Shown here: positions 54,948 through 63,289 of the stretch, in pieces
How positions within the stretch are numbered: the stretch's first letter is position 1
Layout of the letters: every line of letters starts with the position of its first letter
Assembly: GCF_000737765.1 (NCBI RefSeq)
Contig: NZ_JPRI01000003.1
Location: 434,001 to 498,000, forward strand
DNA length: 64,000 bases
Direction of reading: 5' to 3'
Source of the DNA: Chryseobacterium vrystaatense
GTDB lineage: Bacteria > Bacteroidota > Bacteroidia > Flavobacteriales > Weeksellaceae
Program-made: the position numbers and the translations under genes
Notes under the pieces: generated by a model
The model's database searches: none
The model's input: only the letters and a program-made list of their open reading frames with translations
Told to the model about the DNA's origin: nothing

Positions 54948-55622
54948 ATGAATTATTCACTGATAAAAGAGGTAGTCGGTCTCATAGAAGAGTTTGAATC
55001 TTCAAATACTGTAAATGCATATCCTTCAGATATTCAGGGTTTCAAAAGATGGATATCTGACCAGGAATCTAATGAGGAAATCGAAGATACAGAGGAGCCT
55101 TATTGGGAAGGTAAAGAAAACGGAAGAACAGCGGATAGTGCCATCAGTACCTTACTCGTTCATCTTAACAGATATGCAAGGACGTATTCTAAGTCAGCGA
55201 TTTCAGAGTCTCACTTTGCGACACAGGAAGATTTCATTTATCTGATCAATTTAAAAGCTTTCGGGAAGATGGCCAAAATGGAGCTTATCAAAAAAAATAT
55301 TCAGGACAAACCTGTAGGAATGCTCATTATAGCCCGATTACTAAAGCAGGGCTGGATTGAGCAGACAGAATCAGATGTAGATAAAAGAAATAAAGTCATC
55401 AGCGTTACAGAAAAAGGACTGGAAGCATTAGACAGGCAGATGGATAAAATCCGTAAGGCAACAGCTATAGTGGCCGGAGATCTCAACCATAAAGAAAAGA
55501 TGGACCTGATCCGTATTCTTAATAAACTGGACCGTTTTCATTATCCTATTTTCTGCCGCCATATTGACAGCAGAGATTTGATCAAAACCGTCAATGATGA
55601 ATACTCATTTGAAAAAAATTAG
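54948..55622 (+). CDS. MarR-family regulator of the carotenoid operon
   Basis: 224 aa. An N-terminal extension (about 1-75, with an acidic stretch) precedes a winged-helix MarR core: TQEDFIYLINLKAFGKMAKMELIK, the recognition region KPVGMLIIARLLKQGWIEQTESDVDKRNKVISVTEKG, and helical dimerisation segments to the end. First gene of the operon, 3 bp before crtI. It probably binds the palindrome over its own promoter. The inducing signal (light, oxidants, or a pathway intermediate) is not evident from sequence. Confidence 0.82.
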   Translation: MNYSLIKEVVGLIEEFESSNTVNAYPSDIQGFKRWISDQESNEEIEDTEEPYWEGKENGRTADSAISTLLVHLNRYARTYSKSAISESHFATQEDFIYLINLKAFGKMAKMELIKKNIQDKPVGMLIIARLLKQGWIEQTESDVDKRNKVISVTEKGLEALDRQMDKIRKATAIVAGDLNHKEKMDLIRILNKLDRFHYPIFCRHIDSRDLIKTVNDEYSFEKN

Positions 55623-55625
55623 GTA

Positions 55626-57098
55626 ATGAGAAAAAAGATTGCGGTCATTGGATCAGGTTTTTCCGGTTTATCTGCGGCAGCTTACGCTTCCGGAGAAGGT
55701 CATGAAGTTCATGTCTTCGAGAAAAACAGCAGTCTCGGAGGAAGAGCAAGGCATTTCAATACAGATAACGGCTACACCTTTGATATGGGTCCCAGCTGGT
55801 ACTGGATGCCCGATATCATAGAGTCTTTTTTTCAGGACTTTGGTAAAACCTCTTCCGATTTTTACCACCTGGTTCCTTTGGATCCGCAATTTGAGATGGT
55901 TTTTTCAGATGGTACCATGAATATTCCTCAGGACTATAGGGAAATGAGAAGTTTATTTGAAGAAACAGAAACCGGGGCAGGCCGAAAACTCGACGAGTTC
56001 ATGGAAGATGCCCGGTATAAATATGAAATAGGAATGAAAGATTTCGTGAGCAAGCCCTGTCATTCATGGTTCGAATTCGTTTCTCCCAAAATAGCAAAAA
56101 GTGCACTGAAACTTGATCTCCTCACCAATTTCAGACAGTTTGTACGAAAGTATTTTTCAAACCCAAAGCTCATTACATTAATGGAATTTCCTGTTATTTT
56201 CCTTGGTGCTGCTCCAAAAGATATTCCCGCACTGTACAGCCTCATGAATTATGGAGGATATAAATTGGGAACATGGTATCCAATGGGAGGTTTTTCAAAA
56301 CTGATTGATGCTATGGCAACTATTGCTGAAGAGCAGGGTACCCAGTTTCATCTTAACGCTGATGTGAAAAAGATAAATATCGAAAATAAAAAAGTCTCTT
56401 CATTATCTGTCAATGGGCAGGAGATCAAATTTGATGCGATTATTGCCTCTTCAGATTATCATCATACAGAAACTCATCTGCTTTCGGAAGAGTATCGGAA
56501 TTATAAAGAATCATATTGGGAAACACGCACATTTGCCCCGTCGTGTCTTATTTATTATTTAGGGTTTAAAGAAAAAATTTCGAACCTTAAACATCACACT
56601 CTTTTTTTTGAAAATGATCTGGAGCTCCATACCAACGAAATCTATGAAGATAAAAAATGGCCGACAAAACCATTGTTTTATGCATGCTGTCCCTCCAAAA
56701 CAGATCCCGGAACAGCTCCGGAGTATGGGGAAAATGTATTCCTTCTGATGCCGGTTGCCACAGGAATTGAAGATTCTGAAATACAGAGAGAGGAGTATTT
56801 TCATCAAATGATTACAAGACTTGAGAAGCATACAGGATCCAGTCATCTACTGTCGAAAATTGAATATAAAAAAAGCTACTGTATCAAGGATTTTAAAGAA
56901 GATTATAATGCTTATGCGGGAAATGCATATGGATTGGCCAATACATTAATGCAGACCGCAGTCTTAAAACCATCCCTCAGAAACAAAAAAGTAAAAAATC
57001 TTTTTTATACCGGACAGCTTACGGTGCCGGGACCCGGTGTTCCGCCATCTATAATTTCAGGAAAAATTGCTGCCGTTGAAGCCATGAAAATAAACTGA
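55626..57098 (+). CDS. crtI: Phytoene desaturase
   Basis: 490 aa FAD enzyme of the CrtI family. N-terminal dinucleotide motif GSGFSGLSAA (9-18), then GGRARHF, a middle substrate region, and the C-terminal bacterial phytoene-dehydrogenase signature NLFYTGQLTVPGPGVPPSIISG. It desaturates phytoene stepwise to lycopene. The start ATG lies 3 bp after the MarR stop, and crtB follows by 2 bp. Expected length for the family. Membrane-associated. Confidence 0.92.
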   Translation: MRKKIAVIGSGFSGLSAAAYASGEGHEVHVFEKNSSLGGRARHFNTDNGYTFDMGPSWYWMPDIIESFFQDFGKTSSDFYHLVPLDPQFEMVFSDGTMNIPQDYREMRSLFEETETGAGRKLDEFMEDARYKYEIGMKDFVSKPCHSWFEFVSPKIAKSALKLDLLTNFRQFVRKYFSNPKLITLMEFPVIFLGAAPKDIPALYSLMNYGGYKLGTWYPMGGFSKLIDAMATIAEEQGTQFHLNADVKKINIENKKVSSLSVNGQEIKFDAIIASSDYHHTETHLLSEEYRNYKESYWETRTFAPSCLIYYLGFKEKISNLKHHTLFFENDLELHTNEIYEDKKWPTKPLFYACCPSKTDPGTAPEYGENVFLLMPVATGIEDSEIQREEYFHQMITRLEKHTGSSHLLSKIEYKKSYCIKDFKEDYNAYAGNAYGLANTLMQTAVLKPSLRNKKVKNLFYTGQLTVPGPGVPPSIISGKIAAVEAMKIN

Positions 57099-57100
57099 TT

Positions 57101-57937
57101 ATGAAGAAACTTTTTGATGAACTTTCTTATAAAGTAAGTAAAGAAACCACGAAACAATACAGCACAAGCTTCTCTTTGGGGATTTTGGCGCTGTCTGCAA
57201 AAATCAGAAACCCTGTTTATGCAGTTTATGGATATGTACGGCTTGCAGATGAGATCGTAGACAGTTTTCATGGGTATGACAAGAAAAAGCTCATGATCAG
57301 ATTCAGGGAAGAAACATTTCAGGCCCTGGAAGAGAAAATCTCTCTGAATCCTGTTTTGCAGGCATTTCAGGATACAGTTCATCGTTTTAATATAGATTTG
57401 AATTTAATCCATCAGTTCCTTAAAAGTATGGAAATGGATCTGGAACATATCGATTACAATTCCGAGCTTTACAAAGAATATATTCTGGGTTCTGCAGAAG
57501 TGGTTGGCTTGATGTGTCTTCAGATTTTCGTTGAAGGTAATGTCATTGAATTTGAAAGGCTTAAGCCGTTTGCGATGAAATTGGGATCAGCCTTTCAAAA
57601 AGTGAATTTTTTAAGAGATATGAAAGATGATTATCAGATTTTGGGAAGGAGTTATTTTCCAGATGTAGATATCTCTTATTTTGACAATAAAATAAAATCA
57701 GATATCGAAAAAGACATCGAAGGAGAATTCAGAGAGGCTCTTTACGGAATTAAAAAGCTTCCGAATTCATCACGGTTTGGAGTTTATCTCGCTTACCGTT
57801 ATTATGTTTCGCTTTTCAGAAAAATAAAGAGAACATCCGCCCATCAAATCGTTAATCAAAGGATCAGGATTTCAAACAGTAAAAAGATTTCCCTCATGAT
57901 GAGCAGTTATTTACAATATAAAACATCATTCCTGTAA
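57101..57937 (+). CDS. crtB: Phytoene synthase
   Basis: 278 aa, trans-isoprenyl diphosphate synthase fold. The first aspartate-rich motif is RLADEIVD (DxxxD), the second is NFLRDMKDD, and YILGSAEVVGLM corresponds to the family's conserved YC..VAGVVG. It condenses two geranylgeranyl diphosphates to phytoene, the committed carotenoid step. A geranylgeranyl diphosphate synthase is not in the window and must be supplied elsewhere. Two bp after crtI. Confidence 0.92.
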   Translation: MKKLFDELSYKVSKETTKQYSTSFSLGILALSAKIRNPVYAVYGYVRLADEIVDSFHGYDKKKLMIRFREETFQALEEKISLNPVLQAFQDTVHRFNIDLNLIHQFLKSMEMDLEHIDYNSELYKEYILGSAEVVGLMCLQIFVEGNVIEFERLKPFAMKLGSAFQKVNFLRDMKDDYQILGRSYFPDVDISYFDNKIKSDIEKDIEGEFREALYGIKKLPNSSRFGVYLAYRYYVSLFRKIKRTSAHQIVNQRIRISNSKKISLMMSSYLQYKTSFL

Positions 57938-57948
57938 AAATAGAAGAT

Positions 57949-58419
57949 ATGGTACACAGACTTTTCAGAGAACAGCAGCTCAATTGTGATATTGAAACAG
58001 CATGGAAGTTTTTTTCTTCTGCCAATAATCTCTCCAGGATCACTCCTGAAGACATGAAATTTGTTGTCCTGACGAAAACAGAAAACGATGAAATTTATGA
58101 GGGAATGATCATAGATTATCACATTTCGCCGATGTTGGGAATAAAAATGAACTGGAGAACAGAAATCAGACAGGTAGCTTTTCAGGAAAGCTTTACAGAC
58201 TTTCAGGCAAAGGGACCGTACAGGCTTTGGAATCACTTTCATGAATTCATCCCCAATGATCAGGGCGTACTAATGAGAGATACTGTTGATTATGAACTTC
58301 CACTCGGATTTTTAGGGGAAATTGCTCACGGGCTTTTCGTAAAACAGAAACTGGAGCATATTTTTGCATACCGCTATAAGATTCTGGAAGATATGTTTAA
58401 TAAAAAAATAACGTCATGA
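57949..58419 (+). CDS. SRPBCC-family ligand-binding protein
   Basis: 156 aa, START/SRPBCC-like fold: an initial strand and helix (REQQLNCDIETAWKFFSSANNLSRITP), then strands MIIDYHISPMLGIKMNW and MRDTVDYELPLGFLG, and a long C-terminal helix. Proteins of this type sit between crtB and crtZ in many flavobacterial carotenoid operons. It may bind or hand over a hydrophobic carotenoid intermediate; this is inferred from the fold and position. Its stop overlaps the crtZ start by four bases. Confidence 0.75.
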   Translation: MVHRLFREQQLNCDIETAWKFFSSANNLSRITPEDMKFVVLTKTENDEIYEGMIIDYHISPMLGIKMNWRTEIRQVAFQESFTDFQAKGPYRLWNHFHEFIPNDQGVLMRDTVDYELPLGFLGEIAHGLFVKQKLEHIFAYRYKILEDMFNKKITS

Positions 58420-58883
58420 ACTTTCTTGTTGTAGTGATTACGTTTTTGATCATGGAAGGCATGACATGGCTGATTCATAAATACATCATGCATGGTTTTT
58501 TATGGATACTGCACAGGGATCATCATGACCACAGTAATCACGGACCCGCTGAAAAAAATGACTATTTTTTTCTGATTTTTGCACTGCCCACCATTGCCTT
58601 GATGTATTACGGGACAGTTAACGATTTTAATATATACTTTTATATTGCTTTGGGAATTGCGATATACGGCATGGCATATTTCTTTGTGCATGATATTTTT
58701 ATTCACCAGAGAATCAAGTTTCTCAGAAACACCAAAAATCCTTATCTGCTGGCTATCAGAAGAGCTCATAAGCAGCACCATAAGCACACAGGAAAAGAAA
58801 GCGGAGAATGCTTTGGGTTTTTATGGGTTCCTATCAAGTATTTTAAGATGTATTTTAACAAAAACAGACCGGATCATGCTTAA
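58416..58883 (+). CDS. crtZ: Beta-carotene hydroxylase
   Basis: 155 aa membrane di-iron hydroxylase with the four histidine clusters of the family: HKYIMH, HRDHHDH, HDIFIH and HKQHHKH, and about four hydrophobic helices. It adds 3- and 3'-hydroxyls to beta-carotene, giving zeaxanthin. The start overlaps the SRPBCC stop (ATGA), and its end overlaps the cyclase start by 8 bases. Confidence 0.9.
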   Translation: MNFLVVVITFLIMEGMTWLIHKYIMHGFLWILHRDHHDHSNHGPAEKNDYFFLIFALPTIALMYYGTVNDFNIYFYIALGIAIYGMAYFFVHDIFIHQRIKFLRNTKNPYLLAIRRAHKQHHKHTGKESGECFGFLWVPIKYFKMYFNKNRPDHA

Positions 58884-59568
58884 TTACACTTATCTTCTGA
58901 TCAACTTTTGTACGGTATTCATCTGTTTTATTTTTTCATTTCATCCTAAAATAAAATTCAACAGACATTTTGGAGCTTTTTTTTCGGCTTCATTTCTAGT
59001 AGCAATCGTGTTTATTGCATGGGATGCCTGGTTCACAAAAATAGGGGTGTGGTGGTTCAATGACCGTTACCTTCTGGGAATACGATTCCTAAAATTACCG
59101 GTTGAAGAGATCATGTTCTTTTTTTGTATTCCTTTTTCGTGCGTGTTTACTTACTTCTGTCTGGATCAATTTTTCAAGCTTGACTGGAAACGGCTTCCCG
59201 AAAAGATATTCGTAATCATAAGTATACTTCTGGCACTGGCCATAGCTTTCTTGTTCAGGGACAGGATTTATACCTTTATTACGTTTACTTCAACAGCATT
59301 AAGCATGTTTGTACTTTACTTTATACTCGGCGTACGATGGATTGGTAAAGCATCTTTTATCTACCTTGTTTTAATGCCCGGATTTCTGGGAGTCAACGGA
59401 ATATTAACCGGTACCGGTTTGGAGTCTCCCATTGTGAATTATAATCCGGAATCGTTTATGGGATTCAGAATGTGGACGATTCCTTTAGAAGATACTGTAT
59501 ATGGATATGAAATGATCTTATGGAATATTTTTTTATTTCAAAAATTTAAAAAAAATGAGCAAAATTAA
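58876..59568 (+). CDS. Heterodimer-fused-type lycopene cyclase (CrtYcd)
   Basis: 230 aa integral membrane protein from the ATG at 58876. The frame is open earlier, but that part lies inside crtZ. About seven hydrophobic segments form two homologous halves, with the conserved acidic motifs LPVEEIMFFF in the first and IPLEDTVYG in the second. This is the CrtYc/CrtYd (fused) lycopene beta-cyclase type found in Bacteroidota, not the soluble CrtY. It makes beta-carotene from lycopene. It ends 14 bases inside the photolyase gene. Confidence 0.87.
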   Translation: MLNYTYLLINFCTVFICFIFSFHPKIKFNRHFGAFFSASFLVAIVFIAWDAWFTKIGVWWFNDRYLLGIRFLKLPVEEIMFFFCIPFSCVFTYFCLDQFFKLDWKRLPEKIFVIISILLALAIAFLFRDRIYTFITFTSTALSMFVLYFILGVRWIGKASFIYLVLMPGFLGVNGILTGTGLESPIVNYNPESFMGFRMWTIPLEDTVYGYEMILWNIFLFQKFKKNEQN

Positions 59569-60841
59569 TATTTTCTGGTTTAGAAGAGATCTCAGACTGG
59601 AAGACAATTGTGGGTTGTATAAGGCTTTACAGGCTGGGTTGAAAGTTATGCCCGTTTTTATTTTTGATCGTGAAATTTTAGACAGACTCAGTGACAGGCA
59701 TGATAAAAGGGTAGATTATATTCATCAGGCATTAAACCGGATTAATCAGCAGTTGAAAGATTTTAATACTACACTGAAAATCTGTTATGGAAATCCTTTG
59801 GAGGTCTTTAAACATTTATCCGGAGATTTTGAAATTGATACCGTATTTTGTAACCGCGATTATGAACCTCAGGCTATAAAAAGAGACCTGAACGTAGCTG
59901 AATATCTTCATGAAAAAGGAATACAGTTTTTGGATTTTAGAGACCAGGTTATTTTTGAAAAAAATGATATCCTAAAAAAGGATCTTACGCCTTACACTGT
60001 TTTTACGCCTTATTCAAAAATATGGAAAGAGAATTTGAACAAAGCTGAAATCACGGACTTTAAAGCAGATTTTACTCATTTTCTCAATGCAGAATATCAG
60101 GATATAATACATCTTGAAGAACTGGGCTTTATCAAAACTGAATTAGAATTTTCTGTACCGAGTCTGAATACAGAAATAATAGATGCTTACCATAAAAACC
60201 GTGATTATCCCGCATTGGACCAGACCACACACCTTGGTATAGCGTTGAGGTTCGGAACCATTTCAGTCAGGAAATGTGTGCGGTTTGCCCTTAAACACAA
60301 TGAGACCTGGCTCAACGAACTCATATGGAGAGAATTTTTCATGCAGATTCTGTATCATTTTCCATACGTCGTCAATCACTGTTTTAAAAAGAAATACGAA
60401 AATATAGAATGGCGGAATAATGAAGAAGAATTTAAATTGTGGTGTGAAGGAAATACAGGGTATCCCATTGTAGATGCGGGAATGCGGCAGCTCAATCAAA
60501 CTGGATTTATGCATAACCGGGTCCGTATGATTGTGGCAAGCTTTCTTACCAAACACTTACTGATCGACTGGAGGTGGGGAGAGGCCTATTTTGCGGAGAA
60601 ACTTTTAGATTATGATCTTTCGGCGAACAATGGAAACTGGCAGTGGGCTGCAGGATGCGGTTGTGATGCAGCTCCCTATTTCAGAATCTTCAACCCGGAA
60701 GAGCAAACGAAAAAATTCGATAAAGATCTGCAGTATATCAAAAAATGGCTTACTGAAGACTGCTGGTTGACGAGACCTGTCGTAGATCATCAATATGCCC
60801 GCAAAAGAGCTTTGGAAACGTATAAAAAAGGACTCTTATAG
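59555..60841 (+). CDS. phrB: Deoxyribodipyrimidine photolyase
   Basis: 428 aa photolyase/cryptochrome family protein. The N-terminal antenna-domain start is FWFRRDLRLEDN. The C-terminal FAD domain has GYPIVDAGMRQLNQTGFMHNRVRM, then LLDYDLSANNGNWQWAAGCGCD and the PYFRIFNPEEQ block, with the tryptophans expected for electron transfer. It repairs cyclobutane pyrimidine dimers using blue light. Its start lies within the cyclase gene, so it is co-expressed with carotenoid synthesis: two light-protection functions in one operon. A DASH-type cryptochrome is less likely given the length. Confidence 0.9.
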   Translation: MSKINIFWFRRDLRLEDNCGLYKALQAGLKVMPVFIFDREILDRLSDRHDKRVDYIHQALNRINQQLKDFNTTLKICYGNPLEVFKHLSGDFEIDTVFCNRDYEPQAIKRDLNVAEYLHEKGIQFLDFRDQVIFEKNDILKKDLTPYTVFTPYSKIWKENLNKAEITDFKADFTHFLNAEYQDIIHLEELGFIKTELEFSVPSLNTEIIDAYHKNRDYPALDQTTHLGIALRFGTISVRKCVRFALKHNETWLNELIWREFFMQILYHFPYVVNHCFKKKYENIEWRNNEEEFKLWCEGNTGYPIVDAGMRQLNQTGFMHNRVRMIVASFLTKHLLIDWRWGEAYFAEKLLDYDLSANNGNWQWAAGCGCDAAPYFRIFNPEEQTKKFDKDLQYIKKWLTEDCWLTRPVVDHQYARKRALETYKKGLL

Positions 60842-61033
60842 AATCATTTTCAGTACTTTTATTCTTAATCAGCAAGAGTGAAAAATGATGATGGCAGGAT
60901 TTTCAAAAACTTCCTTATATTTTTACAGACAATAGGCTCTAGCCAATCTAAATATCCTTAAATTACCGGGGCAAACGGACAGCCCTTCATTCAGGACCTG
61001 CCGTTCTGCAATCATGCACCAGACCACAGAACT

Positions 61034-62128
61034 ATGAAAAATCCGGACCTTTCAGATCCATATCAATCTACCATCCAGAAAACAGATTTTGGAATATTAA
61101 CAACATTAACTGCAAAAACCGGTGTTTCAGCACACGGAAATATTTCATTTAACGAAAAAACTCTTTTAGCCAATTATCTGTATCAAAAAGACGGAACTTA
61201 TCAGCTCATGTACACCACTGTTGATACAGAAGGAAACGCTGAAAGTTTTGCAGAAGATAACGGGATTTTACCTACTCTGTTTTTAAGCCCTGACCATGAA
61301 AGCTACGTTTCATTTGTTCCTTATGATCCGGATAAAGAATCCGAAATCAGTGTTCCTGTTTTTAACCGGGAGCTCATAGAACAGCCAAAAGGAAACAGAC
61401 CTTTTACAGGAAAATTTGCAGGAACCACCAATCAGTTTTCCATCTTTTATGATGTTGATATCTGGTCAGAAACAAAACCGGATAAAATGCTTTCTATTGA
61501 GTTTAAAGACCATGTCATCAAAAAGAAACATAACATCAAGGTTGACCTTCCGAGAAATAATAAAATATTCATTAGTGACGGCGAAATCCATGTATTGGCC
61601 AATGCAGATAAGGGCTGGCTGCACAGGCAGATTGATGAATTGGGAAATGTAAAACGCGAAAGACTGATCCATTCGCACAAGGAATGGTTTTGGGAAATAC
61701 TGAGCTTGTCTTTTGAGAAGAACTCCTACATTCTTTGCGAAGAAGACGGTAAAATATCTGTTGAAGTCATAGCACCGGATCTCCAGTGTACGACAACAGA
61801 TCTGGCAGATATAAAAAATGAATTTTTCAACACCTGGCAGCCTGTGAAAATTGCAGAAAATACTTTTGTAACGCATTTCAACGGAGAATTTGGCAACGGT
61901 TGGCTGACTGTTAAAAATGATGAACTTATAGAGTTGATTTACACCAAAAACAAAAAAGGATATATCAACTTAATAACCCATGATGCTGTCACAATGGAAA
62001 AGGAAAATCTGATCATCTCCGGAATAAACAAAACAGCAGAAAACGCTTATGCCGTTATTTTTTATCCGCGGACTGAACGCGAAACCAAAAATAAAGAACT
62101 GCTTATTTTAAATCGAAAGGTACAGTAA
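61034..62128 (+). CDS. Unknown soluble protein, probably beta-propeller-like
   Basis: 364 aa, no signal peptide, rich in beta strands with repeated W/Y...G patterns (DNGILPTLFLSPDHESYVSF, DGEIHVLANADKGWLHR, NGEFGNGWLTVKND). It may be a WD/YVTN-like propeller, but no repeat is regular enough to name. It is 190 bp after the photolyase and 56 bp before a lipoprotein gene on the same strand. Function unknown. Confidence 0.6.
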   Translation: MKNPDLSDPYQSTIQKTDFGILTTLTAKTGVSAHGNISFNEKTLLANYLYQKDGTYQLMYTTVDTEGNAESFAEDNGILPTLFLSPDHESYVSFVPYDPDKESEISVPVFNRELIEQPKGNRPFTGKFAGTTNQFSIFYDVDIWSETKPDKMLSIEFKDHVIKKKHNIKVDLPRNNKIFISDGEIHVLANADKGWLHRQIDELGNVKRERLIHSHKEWFWEILSLSFEKNSYILCEEDGKISVEVIAPDLQCTTTDLADIKNEFFNTWQPVKIAENTFVTHFNGEFGNGWLTVKNDELIELIYTKNKKGYINLITHDAVTMEKENLIISGINKTAENAYAVIFYPRTERETKNKELLILNRKVQ

Positions 62129-62184
62129 CAAGTCAAGATTTTCAGAATTCACAACACCCAAAAACATCACGAAAATTTTCAAAA

Positions 62185-63138
62185 ATGAATTTTAGACCAA
62201 CAGCAGCAATTTTGATAATGTTAGCTTTTCAATTTTCGTGTTCTCAAAAAACAGAACAGAAGAAAAATACATTGCAAAGTGAACAGGTAAAGGTGAAAGA
62301 GAAGCTAATTCCTGACAAAGAGGATAAAATTTATCGGGGAAATACGAACCTGCTTACCCAAAAAGAGATTGACGAATTTGGAAAAAAAGGCTACACTTTT
62401 ATTGCTGGGAATATCACTATAGGGGATATCAATGCAGTTGAATCCTCTGAGGAAGACATACGTTTAGATCCTTTAAAAACGATAAAGAATATTGATGGTG
62501 AACTCGTTATAACCGGCTTTAAAAATTTGAAATCGATTCAGGGACTTGAAAATATTGAACGTATCAATGGAGATTTCACATTATCCGGCTGTGGGTTAAA
62601 AACATTCAATACACTGGAAAAATTATCCATTATAAACGGTAACTTAACAATAGGAAGTAATGATTTTGCCGATGAAAAACTTACGGAAATAAAAGGATTT
62701 AATAATTTAATTAAGGTAGACAATATTTATATTTCAGGAAATTCTGCGCTGCAAATATTAAATGCTTTTCATAAAATAGAGAAAACGGGAACCATTCAGA
62801 TTATCAACAGCAGTCTTGAAAAAGTTGATAGTTTCACAAGTCTGAAAAATGTACAAAGCTTTACGGTAGAATACTCATCATCTTTAAAAGAAGTTGACCT
62901 ACAAAAACTTGAAACGGTATCAAGATTACTTGGGTTACATGAGAATACCCAGTATAAGGGTAAGATCACGATGCCCAATATCAGAAAAGTCAATCATCTC
63001 TATATTGTGGGTAACAGTAATTTAGAAAACTATTGTGATTTTTCGGAAGCAGTGAAGCAAAATAAAATTGATACATTATCAGCTTACGCCAATAAAATAA
63101 ATCTCACGAAAGAGCAGTTAAAAGTAAAATGCAGATAA
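62185..63138 (+). CDS. Repeat-containing lipoprotein with receptor-L/LRR-like solenoid
   Basis: 317 aa. Lipoprotein signal (MLAFQFSC, Cys near 19), a polar spacer, and from about residue 90 onward at least six ~22-residue units of the type NGDFTLSG / NGNLTIGS / VDNIYISGN / VNHLYIVGN. The repeats build a right-handed solenoid like receptor-L or leucine-rich-repeat domains. It is probably surface-exposed and ligand- or protein-binding. The ligand is unknown. Confidence 0.65.
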   Translation: MNFRPTAAILIMLAFQFSCSQKTEQKKNTLQSEQVKVKEKLIPDKEDKIYRGNTNLLTQKEIDEFGKKGYTFIAGNITIGDINAVESSEEDIRLDPLKTIKNIDGELVITGFKNLKSIQGLENIERINGDFTLSGCGLKTFNTLEKLSIINGNLTIGSNDFADEKLTEIKGFNNLIKVDNIYISGNSALQILNAFHKIEKTGTIQIINSSLEKVDSFTSLKNVQSFTVEYSSSLKEVDLQKLETVSRLLGLHENTQYKGKITMPNIRKVNHLYIVGNSNLENYCDFSEAVKQNKIDTLSAYANKINLTKEQLKVKCR

Positions 63139-63184
63139 GAGCGTATTTCAACGTCCGGAATGCTTAAAAAACAGACTTTTTTAT

Positions 63185-63238
63185 CTGATCAACAAACTAG
63201 TTTTTAGTTGTTTACGTTTGCTTTTAGTTTGTGATCAG
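63185..63238. repeat. Imperfect inverted repeat upstream of the S41 peptidase
   Basis: CTGATCAACAAACTA (from 63185) and TAGTTTGTGATCAG (63225-63238) are inverted copies, differing by one base, around a ~25-base AT-rich loop. It could be a terminator for the lipoprotein gene or an operator 52 bp before the peptidase ATG. Confidence 0.55.
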
Positions 63239-63289
63239 CTGATTCGTTAAAAATATTATCTTTACCGGATTCTAATTTTCAGGGACATT

